A stretch of DNA of 64,000 nt from an uncultured Bacteroidota bacterium (GTDB lineage: Bacteria > Bacteroidota > Bacteroidia > Bacteroidales > P3): assembly GCA_902762805.1 (NCBI GenBank), contig CACWPQ010000002.1:1-64000 (forward strand). The letters run 5' to 3'. Position numbers and translations under genes: made by a program. This document shows, in pieces, positions 1-8,528 of this stretch. Under the pieces are notes generated by a model. It was not told the origin of the DNA. It did no database searches and saw only the letters and a program-made list of their open reading frames with translations. Position 1 is the first letter of the stretch, and each line of letters opens with the position of its first letter.

Positions 1-41
1 GGGGAGCAGCCGGGAATGAGCGGGCGGGGGACGGAGGGGGG

Positions 42-133
42 TCGGTAGGGGAACGGTAGGGGTTCTCTAGGGGAATAGCTAGGCCTTTTCCCATTATTAC
101 CCATCGGTGGGTAATGGTGGATACTTTTTTTTT
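42..133 (+). repeat. Dispersed repeat, copy 1 (GGTAGGGG / TTCTCTAGGG / TTACCCA palindrome)
   Basis: This block combines GGTAGGGG units, the core GGGGTTCTCTAGGGGAATAG, a TTTTCCCATTATTACCCA stretch, a small palindrome (TTACCCATCGGTGGGTAA) and then ATAC followed by a T run. The same order recurs near 5477 and 58374; partial copies lie near 10165 and, inverted, near 53558. The palindrome plus T run resembles an intrinsic terminator on the plus strand, but the loop is short and the function is unproven. It lies just upstream of tamB. Confidence 0.75.
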
Positions 134-181
134 CGCGAACAACATAATAAAAGGCGCGCGGGCGCGTTATGGGGAGGAATT

Positions 182-3100
182 TTGAAGAAGGCATGGAAGA
201 TAACGTCGAGGGCGCTGCTGGCGCTGGGGCTGCTGCTGTATGTGGCGGTGGCCTTGGTGAATTATTCGGTGGTGCAGTCGTATCTTGGTGCGGCGGTGGG
301 GCACTACTTCTCGAAGGAGTGGGGCGCGGAGGTGCGGATCGGTGCGCTGCATGCGATGCCTTTCGACCACTTGATTCTGGACGATATACTGCTGGTGGAC
401 CCCGAGGGTGACACGGTGTACCGCGGAGAGACGCTGAGGGTGGGCTTCAAGCGGTTCCCCTACCGCGACCACGGGCTGGAGCTGGACCACGTGTATATGC
501 GCAATGCCTACTACCACTTGGTGACCGGCGGCGGGAAGAAAATCAACCTGCAGTTCATCATCGACTATTTCAAGCCCAAGGAGCCGAAGGAGGACGATGA
601 CGGGCCGAAGCGTCCGTTCACGGTGACGGCGCGCTCGCTGGAGCTGGTGAACGTGGACTACAAGATGGATTTGCCTGACAACCGCGAAACGGTGTATCCC
701 TACGGGGTGCAGATTCCGCACATGGAATACCTCGGCATCAACGGCAAGTTCAAGAATATCAAGGTGGTGAACGACGATATCACCTGCCGCATTGTGCACC
801 TGAAGACTCGCGAAAGGAGCGGTTTCGAGGTGACGGACATGCATGGCGAGGTGCACGTGAGCCGGTATGAGATTGTGGCCAAGAACTTCGAGGTGTACAC
901 GCCGAAGAGCGCCATACTGTTCGACGGCGAGCTGCACTACGACACGTGGAAGGGGATGAAGGGTTATGTGTCGACGGTGGACCACCGGGTGAACCTGAAG
1001 GAGGGGACGCATGTGGCGATGAGCGACGTGGCCTACTGGGCGCCAGTGCTTTGGGGCATCGACATGGAGGCTTCGGCCGAGGGTTGGGCGTATGGCACCA
1101 TCGATTCGATGGTGGCGGACCTGAATGTGCGCTGGGGCCGGCAGTCGGGCGCGCAGGTGGCGGGCTCGATTGTGGGGTTGCCGCGTGTGGACACGACTGA
1201 ATTCGACCTCGAGATAGACCACCTGAACACCAACCGCGAGGATGTGGAGGAGTGGATGGAGTGGCTGAAACTCCCTGAACGACTGAGGGATGCGATAGGC
1301 TCGCTGGGGCAGGTGGACATGGTGGCGAGCGTGCATGGCGGCTGGCGCGACGAGGCGACGGTGAACCTCGCGCTGGCCTGCGCCCCGGGCCAGATGAAAG
1401 CCGACGCGCGGCTGACGAATACCGCCGGCGGACACAGTTTTGCGCTCGACGCCAGCAGTCCGGGCATGGGGCTGGAGATGCTTGGGACGGAATGGATTAC
1501 GCGGAGCGGCTTCGACCTCAGCGCCCACGGGACGCTGAAGGAGGCGCGCCACAAGGGCGAGCGGCTGGTGCGGCGGCTGAACGCCGAGGTGGAGGGCCAC
1601 CTAGTGAACAGCATGGTGAAGGGGAGGCAGCTGACATCGGCGAGCCTGAACGCGGCGGTGCAGGAGGGGTTGCTGACGGCGCACGTGGCGTCGGACGACA
1701 GCCTGGCGACGCTGGACCTTACGGCCGTTGGCGACATGCGCGACAGCACGAACAAATACCTGGTGAAGGCCGAGGTGGGCAATCTGGACCTTGGGCTCCT
1801 CCCCCACCCTATTGCCGCCCGCATCGAGGCGCAGGCCACGGGCAACGACATCGAGACGATGGGCGCCAACATCGGCATCACGGGTCTGCGCTACGGCGCG
1901 CTGAAGCTGGACCAGGTGCGGGTGGACATGGCGTCGGACGAAGGGATGAAAAATGTGCAGCTGCGGAGCGACATGGCCGATGCCACGCTCGGCGGCACGT
2001 TCCAATACGGCGACCTGGGGCTGCTGGTGCGCCACATGGCTAGCCTGTACCTGCCGCAGATGTTCAACACGACGCCACGCGTGGACTCGGCGACGCTGGA
2101 GCGCGTGGCCGACCAGACGCTGGCCTTCCACCTGCACTGGAAGGACGACGGGCAACGCCTGCGGGCGCTGACGGAGAGCATCGGAGTGGCGCGCGGCACG
2201 CGCGTGGACGCAACCTACAACAGCGGCGAGCAGCTGAAGCTGGTGATGCGAAGCGACTCGGTGCGCGTGGGTTCGGTGTCGCTGTCCGGCATGGGCGCGA
2301 GCGGACACACGCTGGGCGACAGCTACCTGCTCGACATCGAAGCCCAGAGCCTGGGCATCGGGCGCATAGAGCTGATGGAGAACGTGGAAGCCAGCATCGG
2401 CAGCAAGCCCGAGCTGGCCACGCTGGGCCTGAAGTGGGGCGACGAGGAGAGCACCACCCACGGCGACCTGATGCTGGGGCTCGAGGGGAACGACATCCGC
2501 GTGTTCCGCCCGTGGTTCTACGTGGGCAGCACACAGTGGGAACTCAGCGCCGACAGCCTGCGGCTCAGCCACGGCGATGGCAACCGCCTCTGCATCAACG
2601 GACAAGGCATCAGCGCCGCCAGCGAACAGCAGCTCATCGCCGGACGCCTGGCGCTGAACGGGAAAGAGAACGACTGCGTGGAGCTGACGTTCGACCGCTT
2701 CAGCCTCGACCTGCTGGGCGAGGTGCTGCTGCAGGAGACGCCCTTCGACGTGGAGGGCGACATCAGCGGCCGCTTCACCCTCTACGGCCTCACGGCCACC
2801 CCCTATTTCAACGCCAACCTGCAGGTGGACAGCTGCGTGGTGAACCGCCAGCCGCTGGGGCACGTGAACCTCAAGAGCAACTGGAATGCCGAGCTGAACA
2901 TAGTCAACCTCGAAGTCGACAACCGGCATGTCAAGGCCCTGGGATGGATGGGCCTGGGGCGCGAGAACCCCGACGTGAACTTCAACGTGGCCTTCAGCGA
3001 CTTCCAGCTGGCGCTGGCCGAGCCCCTGATGAAGACGTTCTCCAGCCACCTCAAAGGGCAGCTGCACGGCAACCTCGACATCCACGGCACGCTGAAGAAG

Positions 3101-4540
3101 CCCGACGTGAGGGGCGAGGCCCGCGTGGACGGCGGGGCAATGAAGGTGGACCTCACGGAGGTGACCTACTACTTCGACGACAGCCTCAGTTTCCATGGCA
3201 ACACCGTAACCCTCAACGGGTTCCGCATCCGCGACGCGCTGGGCAACACCGCCACGGCGCTGGGCACCATCGAATACAGCGAGTCGCAACAGCTGGAGAT
3301 CGACCTCGGAGTGCGGACCGACAACCTGTTAGTGCTCGACAAGAAGCATGGCGACCAGTTCTACGGCATGCTGCTGGCCTCGGCCGACGGACGGGTGAGC
3401 GGCACGCCCAGCCGCCTCGAAATCGCCGTGCGCGCCCGCACCAACCCGGGTTGCGAGCTGACCATCCCGGTGAGCTACCAGCAGCAGGTGAAGTCGCAGA
3501 ACTACATCTCCTTCGTCACCGACCAGCCGCAATACGAAAGCGAAGAAGAGGAGCAGCGCCGGCAGTCGAACCTCGACCTGGAGCTGGACCTCAACATCAC
3601 GCCGGACGTGAAGCTCAACCTGCCGATGGACTTCAACGAGGTGACCGTCGGCGTGGGTGCCCGCGGCTCGGGCGACCTGCATGTGGGCATCAGCGGCACG
3701 GGCACGCCGCAGATGATGGGTGCCTACGAGATCACCTCCGGCACGATGAAGGTGGGACTGCTCTCGGTCTACGAGAAGAACTTCACCATCGAGAGCGGAA
3801 GCAACCTCAACTTCCAGGGCAACGTGCCGGACGCGCGCTTCGACCTGCGTGCCGTATACTCGCAGCGCGTCAATATGTCCACCCTCACCGGCAGCCTCTC
3901 CACCGTGGACAACACACAGAAATACCTCCAGGTGGAGAACGTCATCGCCATCAACGGCACCCTGCAGGACCCCACCATCGGGTTCGACATACGCCTGCCG
4001 GGCGCCGACCAGAGCGTGGAGGAGGAGGTATTCGCCTATATCGACCGCAACAGCGAGCGCGACATGCTGAACCAGACGGTGTCGCTGCTGCTGGGCGGCA
4101 GCTTCTACAACGTGAGCAACAACAACATGCCCGGCGGCAGCCCGCTGGACATAGTGACCTCCTTCGTGGGCAACTCGCTGACAGACATGGTGCAGTTCGT
4201 CGACGTGGACGTGAGCTACAAGTCGGCCACCGAGATGACCAACGAGCAGTTCGACGTGAACATCAGCAAGGACTGGGGCCGCTGGTACCTGGAGAGCACG
4301 CTGGGCTACGGCGGCGACAGCCGCGAGCTGGAGGCCTCGAACGTGAGCGGCGCCGTCATCGACGCACTCATCGGCTACCGCATCAGCCCGCTGGTGCACC
4401 TCTTCGCCTACAACCGCACCAACACCAACGACTACACCCGCATCGACCTGCCCTACAAGCAGGGCGCCGGGGTGAAGCTGACCAAGGACTTCGACCGCTG
4501 GGGAGAACTGTTCAAGAGGAGGAGCAAGAAGGGGAAGTGA
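182..4540 (+). CDS. tamB: Translocation and assembly module protein TamB (DUF490)
   Basis: This is a very large AsmA/TamB-type protein of about 1452 residues. It has an N-terminal membrane anchor (about residues 8-26), a long body rich in beta strands, and the conserved TamB domain in the last 450 or so residues, which contains repeated amphipathic beta segments and ends in a barrel-like sequence. In the family, TamB spans the periplasm and works with an Omp85 partner in outer-membrane assembly or lipid transfer; a TamL-like partner is encoded at 46516. I chose a TTG start at 182 because it follows a GGGGAGGA stretch and gives a normal N-terminus (KKAWKITSRALLALGLLL). An ATG at 107 is in frame but lies inside a dispersed repeat and would add a non-conserved extension. 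The stop codon falls in a heptamer array. Family call is firm; start is uncertain. Confidence 0.9.
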   Translation: MKKAWKITSRALLALGLLLYVAVALVNYSVVQSYLGAAVGHYFSKEWGAEVRIGALHAMPFDHLILDDILLVDPEGDTVYRGETLRVGFKRFPYRDHGLELDHVYMRNAYYHLVTGGGKKINLQFIIDYFKPKEPKEDDDGPKRPFTVTARSLELVNVDYKMDLPDNRETVYPYGVQIPHMEYLGINGKFKNIKVVNDDITCRIVHLKTRERSGFEVTDMHGEVHVSRYEIVAKNFEVYTPKSAILFDGELHYDTWKGMKGYVSTVDHRVNLKEGTHVAMSDVAYWAPVLWGIDMEASAEGWAYGTIDSMVADLNVRWGRQSGAQVAGSIVGLPRVDTTEFDLEIDHLNTNREDVEEWMEWLKLPERLRDAIGSLGQVDMVASVHGGWRDEATVNLALACAPGQMKADARLTNTAGGHSFALDASSPGMGLEMLGTEWITRSGFDLSAHGTLKEARHKGERLVRRLNAEVEGHLVNSMVKGRQLTSASLNAAVQEGLLTAHVASDDSLATLDLTAVGDMRDSTNKYLVKAEVGNLDLGLLPHPIAARIEAQATGNDIETMGANIGITGLRYGALKLDQVRVDMASDEGMKNVQLRSDMADATLGGTFQYGDLGLLVRHMASLYLPQMFNTTPRVDSATLERVADQTLAFHLHWKDDGQRLRALTESIGVARGTRVDATYNSGEQLKLVMRSDSVRVGSVSLSGMGASGHTLGDSYLLDIEAQSLGIGRIELMENVEASIGSKPELATLGLKWGDEESTTHGDLMLGLEGNDIRVFRPWFYVGSTQWELSADSLRLSHGDGNRLCINGQGISAASEQQLIAGRLALNGKENDCVELTFDRFSLDLLGEVLLQETPFDVEGDISGRFTLYGLTATPYFNANLQVDSCVVNRQPLGHVNLKSNWNAELNIVNLEVDNRHVKALGWMGLGRENPDVNFNVAFSDFQLALAEPLMKTFSSHLKGQLHGNLDIHGTLKKPDVRGEARVDGGAMKVDLTEVTYYFDDSLSFHGNTVTLNGFRIRDALGNTATALGTIEYSESQQLEIDLGVRTDNLLVLDKKHGDQFYGMLLASADGRVSGTPSRLEIAVRARTNPGCELTIPVSYQQQVKSQNYISFVTDQPQYESEEEEQRRQSNLDLELDLNITPDVKLNLPMDFNEVTVGVGARGSGDLHVGISGTGTPQMMGAYEITSGTMKVGLLSVYEKNFTIESGSNLNFQGNVPDARFDLRAVYSQRVNMSTLTGSLSTVDNTQKYLQVENVIAINGTLQDPTIGFDIRLPGADQSVEEEVFAYIDRNSERDMLNQTVSLLLGGSFYNVSNNNMPGGSPLDIVTSFVGNSLTDMVQFVDVDVSYKSATEMTNEQFDVNISKDWGRWYLESTLGYGGDSRELEASNVSGAVIDALIGYRISPLVHLFAYNRTNTNDYTRIDLPYKQGAGVKLTKDFDRWGELFKRRSKKGK

Positions 4541-4578
4541 GGAGTGAGGAAAGAGGAGTGAGGAATGAGGAATTAAGA
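4537..4578 (+). repeat. Heptamer array RTGAGGA
   Basis: Six consecutive 7-base units (GTGAGGA, GTGAGGA, AAGAGGA, GTGAGGA, ATGAGGA, ATTAAGA) fill the tamB intergenic gap. The tamB stop codon TGA is part of the first unit. Related arrays occur at 10680, 24041 and 50490. Confidence 0.8.
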
Positions 4579-4589
4579 CAAATGATGAG

Positions 4590-5456
4590 ATGATGAAGAC
4601 TACTATTATATTCTTGTTTTCGGTCTGCTTTTGCGGATGGGTACGGGGGCAGGTGGACCGCACGGTGGACTCGATGCGGGTGGTGGAGGCCGAATGGCGG
4701 GTGGACTCGCTGGACGGCTTCACGGTGAAACGCTATGCCTTCGGCATCGGCACCCTCTTCTGCTCGGCGCAATACCTGGGCATCATCGAGATACCCCCGC
4801 ACTCGCCGCGGCGGCTGGCGCTGGCCTACGACAGTGTGCTCACCCCCACCTCGGCCCTGGCCGCACGGCAGGACGCCCAGGCGGCAGTGAACGGCAGCTT
4901 CTTCGACATGCAGGGCGGATGGCCGGTGTGCTACCTGCGCGTCGACGGGCGGCAGCGCGGCGAGAACAAACCGGCGGGCGACACCGCCACCCTCCGGAAA
5001 TACTACCAGCACGCCACCCTCCTGCTGCGCGGCGGACGTGCCCGCCTGACGGTGCCCGACAGCAGCCGCATCTGGGAGGAGCACCTGCCTGACAGCAATA
5101 TCATGACCGCCGGCCCGATGCTGCTGCGCGGCGGACAGGCCGTGGAGCAACGCGGCGACCGCACCTTCGTCACCCAGCGCCACAACCGCACGGCCCTGGG
5201 GCTGAAGCGCGACGGGACCACCCTGCTGCTGGTGGCCGACGGGCGCCACAAGGGCAAGGCCGACGGGCTGACGCTGGAGGAGCTGACGATGGTGATGCGG
5301 TGGCTGGGCTGCGTGGAGGCCATCAACCTCGACGGCGGCGGCAGCACGACCCTCTATGTGCGCGACCGCGGCGGCGTGGTGAACCACCCCTCCGACAACG
5401 GTCGCTACGACCGCCAGGGCGAGCGCCCGGTGAGCAACGCCATTTTGGTGCTGTGA
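4590..5456 (+). CDS. Secreted phosphodiester glycosidase family protein (NAGPA domain)
   Basis: This protein of 288 residues has an N-terminal signal peptide (hydrophobic to about residue 20, ending near VRGQ). The NAGPA/DUF2233 fold is indicated by NGSFFDMQGG in the middle and INLDGGGSTTLYV near the C-terminus, the two hallmark segments of the family. Characterised relatives remove GlcNAc from phosphodiester-linked sugars or act on other phosphodiester glycosides; the substrate here cannot be told. It is probably periplasmic or surface exposed. It follows tamB after a heptamer array and may be cotranscribed with it. Two adjacent ATG codons (4590, 4593) are possible starts. Confidence 0.85.
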   Translation: MMKTTIIFLFSVCFCGWVRGQVDRTVDSMRVVEAEWRVDSLDGFTVKRYAFGIGTLFCSAQYLGIIEIPPHSPRRLALAYDSVLTPTSALAARQDAQAAVNGSFFDMQGGWPVCYLRVDGRQRGENKPAGDTATLRKYYQHATLLLRGGRARLTVPDSSRIWEEHLPDSNIMTAGPMLLRGGQAVEQRGDRTFVTQRHNRTALGLKRDGTTLLLVADGRHKGKADGLTLEELTMVMRWLGCVEAINLDGGGSTTLYVRDRGGVVNHPSDNGRYDRQGERPVSNAILVL

Positions 5457-5476
5457 AGGGGAGGTTTTCCAGGGGG

Positions 5477-5566
5477 ACGGTAGGGGAACGGTAGGGGTTC
5501 TCTAGGGTAATAGTTCGGCCCTTTCCCATTATTACCCATGGATGGGAAAATAGGGATACTTTTTCT
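5477..5566 (+). repeat. Dispersed repeat, copy 2
   Basis: Same order as copy 1: GGTAGGGG units, GGGGTTCTCTAGGGTAATAG, TTTCCCATTATTACCCA, a decayed palindrome (TACCCATGGATGGGAA), then GATAC and a T run. It fills the gap between two convergent genes, where a terminator would be expected. Confidence 0.75.
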
Positions 5567-5583
5567 CTGGGTGGAAGCGACGG

Positions 5584-5814
5584 TTACTTGTAGGCGATCT
5601 GCCCGGGGTCCATGCGTTCGTTGCTCTCGACGCAGGTGCGGCGCGAGTTGGAGAGGGAGAGGCAGGGGGTGTCGGTGTTGGTGTAGGCTTCCTGCTCGTA
5701 GACGCCGGAGGCGGTGGTCTCGTAGCAGTAGCATAGCTTGCTGTCGCACGCAGTCAGGGCACAGGCGGCCGCGAGGCAGCCGAGGGCGGTCAGGGTTTTG
5801 ACTGTCTTTTTCAT
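5584..5814 (-). CDS. Small lipoprotein of unknown function
   Basis: This 76-residue protein has a lipoprotein signal peptide (MKKTVKTLTALGCLAAACAL, then TAC as the lipobox end). The mature part is short and cysteine-rich (CYCYE, TPCLS, RTCVE) with no domain I recognise. The start is the ATG right after an AT-rich leader. It sits 14 bases downstream of the GH92 gene on the same strand and is probably the last gene of that transcript. Confidence 0.65.
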   Translation of the reverse strand: MKKTVKTLTALGCLAAACALTACDSKLCYCYETTASGVYEQEAYTNTDTPCLSLSNSRRTCVESNERMDPGQIAYK

Positions 5815-5828
5815 ATATTTAATGTTTT

Positions 5829-8489
5829 TTATTTTATTATTATCTCGTCGGCGAAGAGCCAGGCCTGCTGGCCGGCGGAGACGTGCCAAGCGGGCAGGGG
5901 GCCGAAGTTGCGGGCGGTGACCCTGACGAATTTGGCGCGTGCGCTGCCGCGGACGGCGAACTCGTGGCGGAGCATCTCCTCCTGTCGGGCGTGGACGGCG
6001 GGGAACTGTGCGGCGCGGGCTTCGCCGAAGGGTTGCCACTGCTGCCCGTCGAGGCTGACCTCGAAGCGGACGCTGGCGGGGAAGAAAATCCAGGAGCGCA
6101 TGTGCTCGAGGCAGTCGAGGCCGATGTGGCGGAGGGACTGCACGTTGTCGAGCTCGACCACGGCCACCATGTCCTGCTGCCAACCCTGCCAGCCGCCGAT
6201 GCGGTAGTTGGTGCTGGCCAGGATGTTGTCGACCATGCCCTCGGGGCCGTTCTCGGTGTACTGCGGGGCGGGCTGGGTGAGGTAGGTGACTTTTTTGTCG
6301 GTGGAGGTTTTCACTTCCACGTGGCGCACCGCCTGCGAACGGAGGCGTCCGGGGCGCTGGGCGGTGGTGTCGCTGACGCGGTCGCGGTCGCTCTGCATGC
6401 GCCAGTCGTCGAAGACCGGGCAGGGGGTGATGCGGAGGGAGTCCGGGCATTGTAGGGACACAGCGTGCTGTGTCCGCGGTGCTGCGGACGTGGCACGCCA
6501 CGTCCCTACAGCGGTCAGAAGCGGCGTGGTATTTACCCACTGGCCGCTGCCGGGGCAGACAGGGTAGCGGCCCAGGGCGGCGAGCACATACCAGGCGCTC
6601 ATCTGCCCGCAGTCCTCGTTGCCGCAGAGGCCGTCGGGGGCGCTGGTGTAGAGCTCGTTAAGTATCTTGTGCACATAGCGCTCGGTCTTCTCGGGCTGGC
6701 CGAGGAGGGAGTAGAGCCATGCGGCGTGGTGCGAGGGCTCGTTGCCGTGGGCGTACATGCCGATGAGGCCGGTAACGTCGGCCTGGTCGCGGCCGGAGAG
6801 GCTGTTGCGCCCCTCGAAGAGGCTGTCGAGGAAGGCTTCGGCACGGTCGGCACCGCCGAGGCGTTCCACCCAGGCGTCGATGTCGTGCGGCACATAGGTG
6901 CTGTACTGCCACGAGTTGGCCTCGGTGTAGTGGTTGTTGACCTCGGTGGGGTCGAAGGGTGTGAGGAAGGCACCGTTGCGGCGCGGGTGCATGAAGCCGT
7001 TGGTGTCCATCACGTTCTGCCACGACTGGCTGCGAATCCAGTATTCGCGCTCGCGGGCGGTGTCGCCGGCGATGCGGGCCATCTGGGCGATGCACCAGTC
7101 ATCGTAGGCGTATTCGAGGGTCTTGCTGACCGACTCGTTGTCAATCTCGGAGGAGAGGTAGCCCTGCTTGGCATAGGCGCGGTGCTCGGGGGTGCGGTTG
7201 CTGGTGGCCACCATGGCCTCGAGCAGCTGCTGCGGCGTGTAGCCGGCCAAGGTGCCGTCCTCGCTGGCCAGGTATCTGTAAGCCTCGAGCATCATGGGTA
7301 CGGCGTGGTAGCCGATCATGCAGTGGGTTTCGTGGCTGGCCAGTTCCCACATGGGCAGCTCGCCGCCCTGCTCGAAGTTCTTCATGGCGGTGTAGACGAA
7401 GTCGACGGTGCGCTCGGGCTCAATCTGGGTGAGCAGGGGGTGCAGTGCGCGGTAGGTGTCCCAGAGGGAGAAGACGGTGTAGACCTCGCGACCGGGGTCG
7501 ACGGTGTGGATTTGCTTGTCGGTGCCACGGTAGCGGCCGTCCACGTCGCTCCACAGGTAGGGGGCGGTCATGCAGTGGTAGAGTGCGGTGTAGAAGCAGC
7601 GGCGCTGCTCCTTGGTGCCGCCTTCGACCTTGAGTTTGGCGAGTGCAGCCTCCCAGGTGCTGTCGGCGCCACGGCGTGCGGCGTCGAAATCCTGATATTC
7701 AGCAGCGTTCAGGTTGCCGATGGCCCCCTCGATGTCCACGCCGCTGATGGCCACCTGCAGCTCCACCTCCTTGGTGCCGCCGGGCAACTGGAGGATGGCC
7801 TGTGTTGAATCACGGTTGTAACGCACCTTCTCGAAAGGCACGCTGCTGCGGATGGCATAGTACAGGTGCTGGTCTGGGTTCCACGCATTGCTCTCGCGCC
7901 AGCCGACAATCAGGCCGTCGCGTTCCATAATCTTGCCGCTGAGCAGCACATCGCGGTGGTGCAGGTCGAGTACGATGGCATTTTCGCTTCCCTCATAGGT
8001 ATAGCGGTGATAGGCCACGCGGCGGTCGGCCGTGAGCTCGACGGTGGTGTTCGTGCGGGAGAGGAGCACCTTGTAGTAGCCGGCCTTGGCCGTCTCGTTC
8101 TTGTGGCTGAAGTGGCTCTTGTAGGCCTCGCGCCACTGACCACTGGCCACCGACCACTGGCCACTGACCGGCATCAGCAACACATCGCCGTAGTCCTCGC
8201 AGCCGGTGCCGGAGAGGTGGGTGTGGGAGAAACCATAGATGGTGTCGTCGCTGTAGTGGTAGCCGCTGCAGCCGTCCCAGCCCTCGAGGCGGGTGTCCGG
8301 CGAGGGTTGAATTTGGCCGAAGGGGACGATGGCGCCGGGGAAGGTGTGGCCGTGGCCGTCGGTGCCAACAAGGGGATTGACGTAGGAGGTCAAGGGCTTG
8401 TCGGCGCAGGAGACTGCAAGAAACGCAACCAGTAGGGACATGGCGTGCCATGTCCGCAAGCGACAGGGTTGTGTGGTGTGTGATTTCAT
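5829..8489 (-). CDS. GH92 family alpha-mannosidase, lipoprotein, with C-terminal F5/8-type domain
   Basis: The first about 700 residues form a glycoside hydrolase family 92 domain: NPLVGTDGHGHTFPGA near the N-terminus, SGYHYSDDTIYGFSHTHLSG next, and CGNEDCGQMSAWYVL and YPVCPGSGQW late. Known GH92 enzymes are calcium-dependent exo-alpha-mannosidases trimming N-glycans and other mannosides. The last 160 or so residues resemble a discoidin-like (F5/8 type C) carbohydrate-binding module. The signal peptide ends in a lipobox (FLAVSC), so the enzyme is probably membrane-anchored. Three repeats intrude: a palindrome overlaps the signal peptide (RTWHAMSLL), heptamers encode SGQWSVASGQW near residue 110, and a double palindrome encodes about residues 660-679. 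A ROK sugar kinase gene lies 39 bases upstream, which fits use of released sugars. The reading frame is intact throughout. Confidence 0.92.
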   Translation of the reverse strand: MKSHTTQPCRLRTWHAMSLLVAFLAVSCADKPLTSYVNPLVGTDGHGHTFPGAIVPFGQIQPSPDTRLEGWDGCSGYHYSDDTIYGFSHTHLSGTGCEDYGDVLLMPVSGQWSVASGQWREAYKSHFSHKNETAKAGYYKVLLSRTNTTVELTADRRVAYHRYTYEGSENAIVLDLHHRDVLLSGKIMERDGLIVGWRESNAWNPDQHLYYAIRSSVPFEKVRYNRDSTQAILQLPGGTKEVELQVAISGVDIEGAIGNLNAAEYQDFDAARRGADSTWEAALAKLKVEGGTKEQRRCFYTALYHCMTAPYLWSDVDGRYRGTDKQIHTVDPGREVYTVFSLWDTYRALHPLLTQIEPERTVDFVYTAMKNFEQGGELPMWELASHETHCMIGYHAVPMMLEAYRYLASEDGTLAGYTPQQLLEAMVATSNRTPEHRAYAKQGYLSSEIDNESVSKTLEYAYDDWCIAQMARIAGDTAREREYWIRSQSWQNVMDTNGFMHPRRNGAFLTPFDPTEVNNHYTEANSWQYSTYVPHDIDAWVERLGGADRAEAFLDSLFEGRNSLSGRDQADVTGLIGMYAHGNEPSHHAAWLYSLLGQPEKTERYVHKILNELYTSAPDGLCGNEDCGQMSAWYVLAALGRYPVCPGSGQWVNTTPLLTAVGTWRATSAAPRTQHAVSLQCPDSLRITPCPVFDDWRMQSDRDRVSDTTAQRPGRLRSQAVRHVEVKTSTDKKVTYLTQPAPQYTENGPEGMVDNILASTNYRIGGWQGWQQDMVAVVELDNVQSLRHIGLDCLEHMRSWIFFPASVRFEVSLDGQQWQPFGEARAAQFPAVHARQEEMLRHEFAVRGSARAKFVRVTARNFGPLPAWHVSAGQQAWLFADEIIIK
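6453..6508. repeat. Inverted pair of palindromes inside the GH92 gene
   Basis: Two palindromes, centred on ACAGCGTGCTGT and GTGGCACGCCAC, are each bounded by TAGGGAC on the outside and GTCCGC on the inside. They face each other across a 6-base spacer (GGTGCT). Each arm keeps its own self-complementarity although the sequences differ. The element is read in frame as part of the mannosidase. A related pair lies at 8433-8525. Confidence 0.85.
8133..8167. repeat. Heptamer array CCACTGA/CCACTGG inside GH92 gene
   Basis: Five 7-base units (CCACTGA, CCACTGG, CCACCGA, CCACTGG, CCACTGA) encode part of SGQWSVASGQW on the minus strand. The same heptamer makes up the arrays in kdtA (45341) and around cdsA (59786, 60671). 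Confidence 0.75.
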
Positions 8490-8525
8490 ATCGAACTACT
8501 GCGGACGCGGCGCGCCGCGTCCCTA
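8433..8525. repeat. Inverted palindrome pair framing the GH92 start codon
   Basis: Arm 8433-8458 (core GGACATGGCGTGCCATGTCC) lies inside the signal-peptide coding region. Arm 8500-8525 (core GGACGCGGCGCGCCGCGTCC) lies in the leader, between the ROK stop and the GH92 start. Both have TAGGGAC outside and GTCCGCA inside, and face each other with the start codon (8487-8489) in the 41-base loop. An RNA spanning it could fold as two hairpins or one long stem. Confidence 0.85.
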
Positions 8526-8528
8526 CAT

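Noticed and set aside
107..181. ATG 107 as the tamB start
   Set aside because: It lies inside a dispersed repeat shared with non-coding places and gives a non-conserved extension before the membrane anchor.
167..4723. Long antisense ORFs across tamB on the minus strand
   Set aside because: They mirror the codon pattern of a GC-rich gene, have no motifs, and are His/Arg/Val-rich as expected of shadows.
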